A model generated the notes under the pieces. It saw only the letters and a list, made by a program, of their open reading frames with translations, did no database searches and had not been told where the DNA came from. Shown one piece after another: positions 9,736 to 20,328 of a stretch of DNA of 64,000 nucleotides. Every line of letters begins with the position of its first letter. Position 1 is the stretch's first letter. Origin of the DNA: Strigamia acuminata (lineage: Eukaryota > Arthropoda > Chilopoda > Geophilomorpha > Linotaeniidae); the NCBI GenBank assembly GCA_949358305.1, contig OX442314.1:33103608-33167607 (forward strand). The letters are read 5' to 3'. The translations under genes were made by a program, and so were the position numbers.

Positions 9736-11376
9736 TCAAAAATTGCCGTAAGGTGGCCGAGGTCCTCCAGGAGGCATCATGTGTTGTGGTTGCCTCATTT
9801 CGTTCGATGAGGTATTACTAGTCGGTGGCATTGAGGGTGGTGGAGGAGGTGGAGGTTGAACACTGAATCCTGAAAATCGTTCAAGATTAAAAGATTTCAA
9901 CAGATAAAATAAAATTTCGTTTGATTAAAAATTACGGTTCTGCAAATTTTGTTGGATCACACTCTGCATCTGCATAGTAGCAGTTGGCGCAGGCGTAGAA
10001 CGCATCTGGGCCATATGCATGGCATGATGCATCGGTGGCATCCCAGGTGGCGGCGGTGGTGCATTTCTAGGTGGAAGTGGCGGCATCCCATTCATGAATG
10101 GAGGCATGAGCACTAAAACGACATGAGAATATTAGAATTACGTACAACGAGTAGTTTTTTTTTTAAAAATTTCTTTTACCTCCTAACGATGGCACTGATG
10201 ACGGGGGTGGTGGAGGAGCGGGCGGTAACGATTGAGATGGCGGCGGCGCATCGGCAAATAGTTGATGCGGTCGATCTGCCTGCGCCAAGGGATTCTGAGC
10301 CGCGAGCAAACGTTCAGCAGTGGATCCGTGTCGAATCTTTCTTAAACGCGTAGGAAATAGATATGGGACGGTTGCATAAATATTGTCCGTTCATAGCTTC
10401 GTTTGCTGTATCGGACGCTTCAAAACTAGCGAAATTGATAAACGCGTAGCCTTTGGAGTTTCCCGTCTCCGGATCACTCATAATCTAATAAAGAAATTGA
10501 AATAATTTATAATTAATTTTAAATTTTTGAATATTAATTTTTGCCGATGAAATTACCTTGGGCGTTTGTAAAATGACCCCGAACGCACTGAATGTGTCGT
10601 AGAGTAACTTTTCGTCCACTTCTGGATCCAAATTCCCAATGAATATGTTGGCGCCGACGTCTAAATTCTTCTGATGCGCCGACGCTTTATTGATGCGAAT
10701 CGGTTTGCCGTATAATTTGATCATGTTCATAATTTTAATCGCATAATCGGCATCTTCTTCGCCCATAAACTCCACAAAACCGTATCCTTGATGTTGCTGA
10801 GTTAATCTGTCTTTTGGCATGTGAACATTGACTGTAACCCAACGAAAGTAATTAATTTATCGCAATAATTAAATTTTTAATAGAGTAAAGCTTGGTTCAC
10901 ACTTGCGGGAAAAAAATCGCGCGGAAAACTAGAAATATTTTCTAGTTTTCCGCAGCCAATCACAGCTCATTTGCAGCCAACCCCGGATGAAACGTATCCG
11001 CGGCGTATCCGCAAGTGTGAATTAGGCTTTATATTCAACGTACCAACGGGACCAGCCTGGACGAACAATTCCCATAGCAAAGCTTCCGCAACTTTTTCGT
11101 CTATACCTCCCACATAAATTGTCGCATCTATTCCAAGAGAAAAAAAAATTTTTATAATTGTATTTATATTAAATAAAAATAATGGAATAAACATTCTTTG
11201 AAAAAGAGAATTAAATGACAATTTTAAATACGGGAAAAATTTGATAAAAATTGCGTATTTGAAATTGTCATTTAATTCTCTTATTAAACAACACCGACGT
11301 GATACGCACAAGAAATGCAAGTTTTAAATAGACATACTGTACCTTGGTTGCGCTCGGATATCGGTCCTGCCGCCAT
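9736..11376 (-). CDS. SF3B4: Splicing factor 3b subunit 4 (SF3B4/SAP49), frame broken in exon 4
   Basis: Six coding exons on the minus strand: 11343-11376, 11044-11127, 10557-10831, 10180-10484, 9936-10112 and 9736-9869, all with GT...AG introns and matching phases. The start reads [11 protein letters not shown] as in animal SF3B4. RRM1 ([12 protein letters not shown], then [20 protein letters not shown]) and RRM2 ([30 protein letters not shown]) are followed by [20 protein letters not shown] and a Pro/Met-rich tail ending PPYGNF. SF3B4 binds pre-mRNA near the branch site as part of the U2 snRNP SF3b complex. After KKDS in exon 4 (about 10328-10334) the frame is lost and a TGA follows at 10314-10316; the downstream frame fits only if 11 nt (modulo 3) are missing. 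Every other exon is intact, so sequencing error, allele or very recent pseudogene are all possible. Confidence 0.92.
10888..11029. mobile_element. MITE in SF3B4 intron 2
   Basis: A 142-bp element starts AAGCTTGGTTCACACTTGCGG and ends in the near-inverse GCAAGTGTGAATTAGGCTT, about 18 of 21 positions pairing. TA dinucleotides flank it at 10886-10887 and 11030-11031, the duplication expected for Tc1/mariner-type non-autonomous elements. The centre holds a second perfect palindrome around CTAGAAATATTTTCTAG. It makes up two thirds of the 212-bp intron. Confidence 0.8.
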
Positions 11377-12141
11377 ATTTTTTTTTCTATTACTAACGTA
11401 AGGTAAAAGAGTTGGAAATGAATGACACACCCAACGATCAAGTTGAATTAACGAATGTTTTATTTAATTGAAATTACTGCTTATATATTTAAATTGACCA
11501 CATCTGCAGCACTAACCTTTTGGTCATAGCGCCGCGAGTGCGACTGGTGGCGCTGTTAAATAAAACTCCATCCCACCTGTGCCGCGGCGCTGCAGTGAAG
11601 CACACGGGGTTGTTTCATAAAATGTGATTTCACAGCTGATGGTGATGGTATGATAGATAAAAAATTGCAACAAAAGTAAATATTAATGAAGAAATTTATG
11701 CATTTAATGGAAATCCAATATTAGATACCCAAACACAATATTAAAAGTTTTGTTATCAGAATTTTTTAATATGGGACTGACATCTTTTCACGGTTATTTG
11801 CTTGGATGTCGGAGAATACGCTACAAACACATTTTGGTAACGAAAACTATATTTGTTAATATGAAAACTACATTTGTTAATACGAAAACTATATTTGTTA
11901 ATATGAAAACTACATTTGTTAATACGAAAACTATATTTGTTAATATGAAAACTATATTTTTAATCCAAAATCAAACTATTACAACGATTAAATAAAGAAA
12001 AAGCAAGAAACATCAATCAGGCATTCATTTATTCAGACTCAAAGCAAACAAAACGCAGAATTTTACACTTAATAAATAAAACCAAAAATGAAAACATGAA
12101 AACAAAATTGAAAAAAGTAACACAAGCAAATAAAAGAAAGA
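11377..12141. other. Intergenic region with 42-bp tandem repeat
   Basis: This holds the SF3B4 upstream flank and the KLHL 3' flank. From 11841 to 11961 a 42-bp unit made of two 21-bp halves (TTTGTTAATATGAAAACTAC and a variant with TAATACG) repeats about three times. The short ORF across it is only the translation of the repeat. A minus-strand AATAAA at 12027-12032 probably serves the KLHL gene. No other gene is seen. Confidence 0.6.
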
Positions 12142-13967
12142 TTAAATATTTTTGTTCAACATGACAATGCCAAGCGGGCCCCAACAATCTCGCAGATAAC
12201 TAGCTTGCTCCGGTCGTATCATCTGATCCTTGACGGAATCGTAAGACAACAACTGCTTGCCCTTGAAACTCGCCAACCAAATCTGCTGCTTCCAAACCAC
12301 CATGAAATACTCGTCCGGACAAAACGGCACGTTCGTGTCGGTCGCGCACCACCGGTCGCTGCTCGGATCATAAACCAACATGGCATCCTTCGTCACCCAC
12401 TTATCCGTGTCCTCGCGACCCCCCATCACAAACAAGCGTCCATCGACCGCCGCCGCGCCCATCCCGTACCTCTTGGACGGCAAACAAGCCACCCTCGTCC
12501 ACTGGTTCACCGCCGGATCGTAACACTCGGTCGACGTGAGCCCTCGCTCGCCGTCCCAGCCCCCGACGCAGTACAAGCGGTCGTTCAAAGCCGCCAGGCT
12601 GATTCCCACTTTGGTCTCGCTCAACGGCGCCAAACTCGTCCAGTGGTCGTCTTCCGGCTCGTAGCGCTCGACGCAGTGAATGTAGCCGCACGAATTGAAG
12701 CCGCCCGCCACGTAGATGGAGCCATTTAAATTACACACGCCGTGCCCGGCACGCGGGTTGAACATGTTGCGCGCCGTGTGGATCGTCTTGGTCGCCGTGT
12801 TGTACATGTACATCGAGTTGAGGCAGTTGCCGGCCGCTCGCCCGCCGATGATGTACACTTTGCAGTCCTGCACGGACACCACTCGCGGGATCAACTCGTA
12901 TCGCTGCAGCTTGGGCAGCGGCAGTCGCTCGGGGTTGAGCCAAATGCCCTTCTTGATGTCGTAGCGCAGCATCACCAGGCTGTTGTCCTTCATCTGCACC
13001 ACCAGCGCGACGAGCGGCTGGAACACCTCTTCGCCGCGGTTGCAGATGCGACCCTTGAGGAAGCGCAGCGAAATGGCGCGCGTGATGCTGCGCTCCAGCT
13101 CGGGGTAGTCGCACACCAGCGGGTCCTCTTCGAGCAGTTCTTGCAGACATTCCAACGAGACGTCCTGGAATTTGATCAACGGCAAGAGCGTCAGAAGGTA
13201 AGTGTCGATGCATTCCTTGTCCTGGTGCTTCAACCAGGTGAGGACTGCGCGCAGCACGGTGTCCTGCGACGGCACCGTCAGCGTCGAGCACGTGAGGAGC
13301 GCGCACATGCGCTCAAGAGTGAGTTCGGGGAACTCTTTGGCCTTGTGCAGCGTGCGGAAGTTGCGACCGAGGTATTTGATCACTTCGCATTCCATTTCCT
13401 CGTTGTTGGTCGTGTTGGCGATGTCCCACGGCTCGAGGAACGCCTGCATCGACATTCCTTGCAGCACCTGGCAGCAGCAGAAGTCGTAGACTTCGCGCAT
13501 CTGCAGGAAATCCGCCACGAACAGCACGGCCTTGAGTCGCTCTTTCTCCTCGGAGGAGACGGTCAAGTAACCGGTGTACATGAAGTGCAGGAGCTCTTCC
13601 ATCGGCTCGGGGTCGACGCCTTCCAACTCGATGCTGTTTTCGTCGCGCTGGTCGCCGCTCAGCAGTTCTTTGAAGTAGGGGCTGCTGGCGCACAGGATGG
13701 CCTTGTGCGCGGTGAAAACACGGGCGCCGCACGCCAGCGACACGTCGGTGAAGCTTCCGCCGACGCGCATCTCGTCCATCGCGTCGCCGCTTGTTGTGAA
13801 GTGGTGAAGCCGAATCTCGTCCAGGGTCGCCACTAACGTGTCCGGACAGTGGGCTTTGTCAACTGTTATAAGGGTTATAAACGGGTGGTTATTAGTTTGG
13901 GGATTTTTTTTCTTGGAGGTTTTTGTTTAATTTGTTGTGTCGTGTACTTACTTTGAATGGTGCACAT
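12142..13967 (-). CDS. Kelch-like BTB-BACK-Kelch protein with a 16-nt first coding exon
   Basis: Exon 1 is 13952-13967 (ATG to MCTIQ plus one base), with a perfect GTAAGT donor. The intron is 13863-13951, ending AACAG. Exon 2 is 12142-13862, giving 578 residues. The long exon alone starts at a GTG, so the tiny upstream exon supplies the real start. BTB (about 40-150) has VGGSFTDVSLACGARVFTAH and SSPYFKELLSGD. BACK (about 155-260) has the DTVLRAVLTWLKHQ helix. At least five Kelch blades follow (VYIIGGRAAGN, IYVAGGFNSCG, LYCVGGWDGERG, LFVMGGREDTD, each with the downstream Tyr/Trp pair). It is expected to be a cullin-3 substrate adaptor. It is GC-rich against AT-rich flanks. The exact KLHL orthologue is not identified. 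Confidence 0.92.
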
Positions 13968-15051
13968 TTTGGTAGGTTTAATTAAATGAACTCGTGGACT
14001 GTGAACTCGTGGACTGTAGGAAAAGCAACTTGAGGAATTTTGGCGATGTTCTTTTTACACGTTGCAATTCGATGGGATGAAACGAAGAGCGACTGGGGAT
14101 TAAAATAAAAGAAATTTGCACTATTTTCTTTCTTCTTTTTTTGTAGATGGAAAATCAAATGAATAAATTAATAGAAACGATTCAAAACGTCCACCCCCCG
14201 CGAGTCTTCGAACTCGCTACCTGACAGTAAAAAAAAAAATAGGCAACAGTAGTCATGGTGACAACGATAACTTAATATTTGTAAATAATCTCAAACCAGT
14301 TAACGATTTGGATAATATTGTTATCGGGAGACAGAATGTGGTAGAAATTAATCAAATCTAATTTTTGAAAATCGATAAAAGTAAATTACACAAAAATTAA
14401 ATTGAGGGTGTAATAGTCTTAGCACGCTTTAGAGTAAATCATCAAGTTGCCATTCATTAAAGCTTGCGGTAAATAATAAATAAAAAACGATACCTTTAAG
14501 GGCTGGCACGGATAAATATTTTTTTTAATTATTTCGTGAAACTACAGTATTTGTATTTGTATTTGTGGTTAAATATTTACTAAATTGACGACGAGCATCA
14601 GATATAAAATAAAATTTGATGTTGTTTTAAACCTGTGCCTGGAAACAACTGATTCAATGAGGATGACGACAATTATTAAAAAATAAGCCCCCTAAAAATT
14701 TAAAAATCAATTTTTTTATTTTCAAAATTTCTATTTTTTATTTTACATAAATTCTATTATTATTTTACAAAAATTATATTTCTTATTTTACAAAAATTAT
14801 ATTTTTTATTTTACAACAATTATATTTCTTATTTTACAAAAATTATATTTCTTATTTTACAAAAATTATATTTCTTATTTTACAAAAATTATATTTCTTA
14901 TTTTACAAAAATTATATTTCTTTTTTTACAAATGTTCTATTTTTCACTTGATTAATATTTTTAATTTTTTTATTTTACAAATATCAAATATTCTATTTTT
15001 ACTTTACAAGAATTCTATTTATTCATTACATTATACATACATAGATATAGA
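13968..15051. other. AT-rich intergenic DNA with a 23-bp tandem array
   Basis: The first 50 bases are the KLHL upstream flank. From about 14740 to 14937 a 23-bp unit (core ATTATATTTCTTATTTTAC) repeats about eight times with few changes. No gene is seen in the rest. Confidence 0.6.
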
Positions 15052-15542
15052 TATACAGATGTCGCAAGCCGGTGAATGGTTATGGCATCTAGATATTTTT
15101 ATCTTGTATAGGAACTCCCCAATAAGTTTTAATTTTCATCAATACAACTTAATTTTATTACAACTTTAATTTCCACGTTATTGTACTTTTATTTAGTGAC
15201 TTCAATTAGTGCAACGATGAATTGGATGTGATCAACACTTTGGCCACCTCAATCGCCAGACATAACCCAACCAGACTTTTTTTGGGGGCGTTATGTAAGG
15301 AATGTGGTTTATGCAGCCCCAATACAGGATTTTCTGACACTGAGATATCACACAATTGGTGCAATTAACAGTCTGACACCTGCTAAGATATGGAACACCA
15401 ATTGGCTATTTTAAGGGCAACCAAATTCATATTTATTGAGTCCCTACACAAGATAAAAATATGTAGATGCAATCAGCACTAACCATTTATTTTATATAAC
15501 TTATTTCAAATGGGCGCATCGACTTGGGGACACCCTGTATAT
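15052..15542 (+). mobile_element. Decayed, internally deleted mariner-type element
   Basis: The left end (ATATACAGATGTCGCAAG) and the inverse of the right end (ATATACAGGGTGTCCCCAAG) match over the first 25 bases. A second inner pair matches around GCATCTA.ATATTTTTATCTTG. Between them the plus strand encodes WPPQSPDITQPDFFWG, the third-acidic-residue region of mariner/IS630 transposases, followed by IWNTNW, with in-frame stops. TA lies at both outer ends. It cannot transpose by itself. Confidence 0.75.
15213..15450 (+). pseudogene. Mariner-type transposase C-terminal fragment
   Basis: The frame gives MNWM, stop, STLWPPQSPDITQPDFFWG, then RYVRNVVYAAPI and AKIWNTNWLF before further stops. The SPDITQPDFFWG segment matches the conserved catalytic-Asp region of mariner transposases. 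Catalytic residues 1 and 2 are missing. Confidence 0.75.
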
Positions 15543-16001
15543 CATGTTCTTATTTTTGTGCAACAGGTTGATGTCGATCATTCAATGGTGCTGCCATCCA
15601 TTGGAAAATGGTGATACTGTATCTAGGTTTCTAAGACAGAACAAAAGGTTTGTTTTAAATTTACTTAAATGAAAAACAAAGTGATTATCTGATTCATATT
15701 CATTGCTTATTTGTTTTTGCAATCATTCTTTGTCAAATTAACACAACTAACCAGATATTCTGACAATTACAAAATAAAGTAGAGATGACTATACCATTTT
15801 TTTAATGTTATTTTCTGATTTTAACAAGTGAAAATTATCCTTTAGTTGAAATAAGCATTATTTTTGAATTGGTGATTGGTGAATGTTGCAGAAATGCAGT
15901 TCCAGTCCAAATTTCTGATCCAATCAACTTTCAGCATTGACAAAGCTCATTGCCTCTTTATAAAATATAAATTTTCATTAATCGGTCTAAAGATATAATT
16001 T
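15543..16001. other. Intergenic, no feature seen
   Basis: AT-rich sequence downstream of the LRRC23 stop. I see no ORF, repeat or RNA gene. Confidence 0.4.
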
Positions 16002-16378
16002 TCAAAACTGTTTTTTTTCCCATTCGATTACGCAAGTCTTACCGGGCTCGACATTATCATCAATTTCATCTTCTTCAGCATTTCTATTTTTCAAAGCCTC
16101 AGCCTCAGCAAGCACAGATTTCAATTTATTCTTAGCGGCGCGATGCTCCGCGCGAGTTATGAGTACTTTATCGACCCGGGCCAAACCAGGAATGTGTATA
16201 AGCACATCAATGGCCATTTCCTCTCTTTCGTCCTCTAATGGGTTATCTGAAAAATAAGATTAATTCCTCCTCTTTCCCTTTTGGCTTTATCTTACTTGTT
16301 AAAATGAGATGTTTGAGTGCTGGAAGACATTTGAGTTTGTAGATCTCCTCGTCAAAATCGGAAATTTTGTTATCCCTA

Positions 16379-16413
<35 letters not shown>

Positions 16414-18140
16414 GCTTAAATTTTATCCTCATAAATTTTTATGTTGTCTTTTTATTCCCATTTTTATTAGTAGTACTGTACTAAGCAACAATTTTAAGCC
16501 ACAAATGAGGTGGAAATGGGAAATAGTTAGCGAGACTATAAAAGAAAGAGTTTTTCTCTATTTGGTACTATTTATTGTAATAAAATTTCAATGGATCTCA
16601 CCTCAGATTTAAATACATCAACTTGGCCATTTTGCTGGAAAATCCGTCCAAACTCTGTACCTTGTTGTTTCTTAGATGAAGTATGACGAGACGGATTAAA
16701 GAGTCGATTCCATCGAGTTTAGAAATTTCGTTTTCTGCCTGTGGTATTAAAGCAAACAAGAGTATAAAATTCAAAATTCAAACTACACCTGGCATCGTTT
16801 TTTCAATTAGTTTGCCAAGGTTAGATAGACCAATAAACTGGGATGCTCATAGGTAACGATTGACAAGAATCCCATCACATGGTTCTGCGAACATGTGTGA
16901 CCAACATTATCATTGCTATCATTGATCCTCAGCAGCTCCTACGACATAACGCCGGAGTTCTCATTGCAGCCAACGAGAACAGAGGATTCTGCAAGATGTC
17001 AGTCTGTGGTAAGACTACTACGTCTGACACAGTACAACTCCTCTCACGAGTGGCTGGTCAAGTGTCCCATCTCATCAACCAGTTGCAGGGAGCTGCAAGG
17101 GGCCGCATATTAAATTGAGCTGTCAGTTAGTGTTAGATGTCTGCACTTTCTTAAAAAGAAATTTGTTGAACAAATCTTAAATTTAATTTCTACCAAATAA
17201 AGACGTTTGAGGTTGGGCAAATTGAATCCTGCGGCTGTTTCCAGTTTATTTCCTCTCAGCTCCAAGGTGTGCAATCGAATAAGACGATCTGGATGAAGGA
17301 CGTTAATCAATTTGAGTTTATTATCTACATAAAAAAAGAAGAAAAAAACAATAATAATTATTGGAGCACTTTATTGACACGGCAAACTCAAACTGTGAGT
17401 GGACGGACAGACGCCACGTGGTCAGGAGAGGGCCACGAGGCGCTGGATAATAATAATAATACCATGCACAAATTACTTACATTTCAATTGGAGTATTTCC
17501 AATTCCGAGTGATACAATCCTTGCATCGAAGTAAATTTATTTTTCGACACATCAATGTACTAAGAAAAAAATTTAAAAACATCTTATTACATATATATAA
17601 TATATACAAGTTATATATTTTATACCTGGAGAAATTTCATTTCTTTTTTAATTCCTGCGTTGAGAAGATTGACGTCTGCTTTAAGGCTTAATAAATAAGG
17701 AATGGTTGAAAGTGGAGTTAAATCACTTATTCGATTAGAACTGATATCCACATAGCGCAAATGCTTGTAATCTTTCAATAGCATAATATCTGTGAGATTT
17801 CTAAAATCAAACACGTCAATATGCGGTAACTTGTATTTAAGCTTTCTATTTCAATTCCTACCTGTTTATTGCTTGGAACCTGACGTACGAATATCCAAGT
17901 CCATTTCCTGTCTTCTCTATTGTAGATAAACATTCAGGCAGAATTTCTTGGCTTAAAGGAGTTGGCGCCGGCGTGATTCGAAGTTTTGAATCGCCATCAT
18001 TCTAGCAAAGAAAAAGGGACGATTAATGAAATTGAGGCAACCCACCCTTGTACACCGTTAATTAACCCTTTAGATACGTGTAAACATGAATCAAATCGAA
18101 CCTCAGATTCCGTCAAACCGCTTAAGTCATCACTGCTCAT
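16002..18140 (-). CDS. LRRC23: Leucine-rich repeat protein 23, eight exons
   Basis: Exons on the minus strand: 18102-18140, 17862-18001, 17626-17800, 17481-17559, 17194-17324, 16602-16738, 16296-16375 and 16002-16246. All introns are GT...AG and phases agree, giving 341 residues, close to the 343 of the human protein. Landmarks are KTGNGLGYSYVRF, NLTDIMLLKDYKHLRYVDIS, LHTLELRGNKLETAAGFNLP and the LILTNNPL...LIHIPGLARVDKV cap, all in the order known for LRRC23. At least six LRRs lie between residues about 65 and 270, and the C-terminus is acidic and coiled. LRRC23 is a head component of radial spoke RS3 in motile axonemes, needed for sperm motility. No lesion was found. The first donor (GTTCGA) is weak. 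Intron 5 (16739-17193) is enlarged by an unrelated exon-like fragment. Confidence 0.93.
16800..17115 (+). other. Exon-like fragment inside LRRC23 intron 5
   Basis: This part of the intron is less AT-rich than its surroundings and stays open on the plus strand for about 78 codons, including LLSRVAGQVSHLINQLQG. It is antisense to LRRC23. It resembles a helical coding sequence, but I do not recognise the family and no clean splice sites bound it. It may be a captured gene piece or chance. Confidence 0.25.
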
Positions 18141-18218
18141 CTCAACGTTGTGAATTATTTATTCCTCATTTAACGACAAGGAAAAATAAAGACAACAATT
18201 AAATATGGCCGCCTTTTC

Positions 18219-18654
18219 TCACTTGTCAATAAATAAAATTGGGTTGCCCTGGTAACCACATAATAATATAATAGAAATAATAATCTTGATTCTCCCAATT
18301 ACCGAGCGAGTGTGCCTGCCATAAAACGGACCGAAGCTCAAAAAGCTGACAAGTGTGTGCTCATTTATTGGCCGATAATCTATGCACAATCTCGGGTCCG
18401 AACCCGGTCTCATTACTAATACAATTCTAGCTCCGTAGTGGCCTTCAGCTGGATACACGTATCCCGTGTCTTTTATTTCTTGGCACAATTGGCGCAAAAT
18501 TTCTCGCTTTTGTAGATCCAACTCCTAAACGGCACTTTTATTCGCTTGTCCGTGTCCAAGTTTATTGCACGTGAGTTTTTCCTGGAGTTTTGGTGAGGAT
18601 TTCCTCATATTTCTTAAGAACCCTTTCTAGTTGCAATTTGGCATCTTCCACTAA
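18219..18654 (-). pseudogene. Gypsy-like pol fragment (RT N-terminus), broken
   Basis: The minus strand encodes VLVMRPGSDPRLCIDYRPIN, typical of the first RT motifs of Ty3/gypsy elements, preceded by LKKYEEILTKTPGKTH, the linker that usually precedes RT. At least two stops and a frameshift separate the two parts. The piece ends exactly at the fold-back insertion at 18655. Confidence 0.75.
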
Positions 18655-19010
18655 CAAGGGGAGCACATGAATAACACACTCACAGATTGTTGTCATATTA
18701 AACAAGAAGGATTGTTATATCATGCTGAATGAGACTCTAAAGTAATTTCATTCCATAAACAGCCAACAATGCAAACAATGAGCTCAAAGTTTGCACTATT
18801 TTGTCTGTGTATGCATCCAATCTGAGCAATCAGGCCTAGTGTATGAATACTGTAAACAACAGTTGCTAGGTAAAAAATAGTTCCAAGATCCAAGTTCAAT
18901 TTTATCATTTGAGATTTAATGATGTCATTTCCTCATTTGATATCACATGACATATGACATCAGAACTTTGTTCACCAACATGACTGTCTTCAGAAAGGCA
19001 ATAATAGTTT

Positions 19011-19081
19011 GTAGTGGTGGTGCAGTGGTTAGGCAATGGACTAGGAATCTTTCCATACAGGTTCAAATCCTGCTGTCTGTG
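19011..19081 (+). ncRNA. tRNA-Ser-like sequence (SINE head or tRNA relic), left arm
   Basis: It has an A box (TGGTGCAGTGG at 19018-19028) and a B box (GGTTCAAATCC at 19060-19070), with ATGGACTAGGAATC between them, the anticodon-arm layout of tRNA-Ser. The anticodon position reads AGG instead of a serine anticodon and the long variable arm is reduced, so this is not a working tRNA. Confidence 0.6.
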
Positions 19082-19252
19082 AAAATTTTTTACTTTTATT
19101 TTTTAATTTTTTTAGCAGTAAATTTAATGTTTGTAATTTTATGTTTGTTTTTAGAAAACTTTAATTAAAAAAATTTTAATTTTTTAACAAACATAAAATT
19201 ACAAACATTAAATTACTGCTAAAAAAATTAAAAAATAAAAGTAAAAAGTTTT

Positions 19253-19323
19253 CACAGACAGCAGGATTTGAACCTGTGTGGAAAGATTCCTAGTCCATTG
19301 CCTAACCACTGCACCACCACTAC
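19253..19323 (-). ncRNA. tRNA-Ser-like sequence, right arm
   Basis: Mirror copy of the left-arm sequence. It keeps both internal promoter boxes and differs at single positions (CACACAGG for CATACAGG). Both copies would be transcribed toward the centre of the element if Pol III still recognises them. Confidence 0.55.
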
Positions 19324-19664
19324 AAACTATTATTGCCTTCCTGAAGACAGCCTTTTTTATTGAACAAAGTTCTGATGTCATATGTCATGTGATATCAAAT
19401 GAGGAAATGACATCATTAAATCTCAAATGATAAAATTGAACTTGGATCTTGGAACTATTTTTTACCTAGCAACTGTTGTTTACAGTATTCATACACTAGG
19501 CCTGATTGCTCAGATTGGATGCATACACAGACAAAATAGTGCAAACTTTGAGCTCATTGTTTGCATTGTTGGCTGTTTATGGAATGAAATTACTTTAGAG
19601 TCTCATTCAGCATGATATAACAATCCTTCTTGTTTAATATGACAACAATCTGTGAGTGTGTTAT

Positions 19665-20328
19665 TCATGTGCTCCCCTTGTAAATCATGAATGCCATTTC
19701 ACACTTCAAGCTGACAGTGAGCCTAAAAGGCTTGGAAATTTGTCCCATTGTCTTCACCAGGGGTAGGAACACGCAACTTCTGTTAGCTCCAGAGTCTAAG
19801 GTTGCTATTATACTCCCCTTTTCGGTGGAGATTTCCATTGTTGTCATTGCTCTTAGAATTTTATGGTTTGGAATTATTGCATTAAAAACTCTTACTCTCG
19901 GACTATCTTCAGGGTCAAGCTTGGTAAGTTCCTGGAACAGCTTGTCCATTATTACCAGTTTTGTTGGCGCTTCCATCATCCAAGCTGCTTCTGAAGGCGT
20001 ATTTTCATGTTTCTTTTACATTATCCCAGAATATATTTGCTTCATTTGCTTCAATTTAATCATTTTTTTGTTTTGTTTTTACCCTAAAAAATTATTAGCT
20101 CGTAGTAGAATCAATATGCACAATATGGCTAGTTGCCTCCGACGGACTTAAACGCGGGAAAATTTGCTCGCAGAGGAGCAGTTGAAAGATGCTATTCGTG
20201 TGTTGCAACGTTATGCGGGTATTTCCGAAACCGGGGTTTGTGGACGAAGGGAGAATACATGTCATGACCAGGCGTCGTTGTGGAATTCCAGATGTGGTTG
20301 GAACTTCAGACAGAGGTCGACAGTACAC
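19665..20328 (-). pseudogene. Gypsy-like protease fragment and upstream remnant
   Basis: The minus strand from 19979 encodes IIATLDSGANRSCV, the active site of a retropepsin, and runs up to the fold-back element. It is the other half of the retroelement split at 18652-19683. An open stretch at 20095-20328 may be upstream gag-region sequence, but it has no recognised motif. Confidence 0.65.

Larger units (their letters stand above)
18655..19680. mobile_element. Fold-back element with tRNA-Ser-like arms, TAA duplication
   Basis: The two halves are inverted copies about 490-500 bp long (18655 to about 19152 and about 19189 to 19680) around a 36-bp spacer. Ends read CAAGGGGAGCAC and its exact inverse. 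TAA flanks both sides (18652-18654 and 19681-19683), a 3-bp target duplication. The short ORF present in both arms is the same 62 codons in mirror image. Each arm carries a tRNA-like sequence. The arms differ at scattered sites, so they are not an assembly mirror. TAA/TTA duplications are usual for PIF/Harbinger elements, but no transposase is present and the family is not certain. Confidence 0.88.

Noticed and set aside
12205-13836. Long plus-strand and shifted minus ORFs across the KLHL gene
   Set aside because: GC-rich antisense and shadow frames of the real 578-residue protein, with no domain of their own.
19011-19323. Functional tRNA-Ser genes
   Set aside because: The anticodon position reads AGG, the acceptor stem does not close well and the copies are part of a mobile element.
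18720-19615. A gene for the 62-residue ORF found twice
   Set aside because: The two copies are the mirror arms of the fold-back element, and there is no support for translation.
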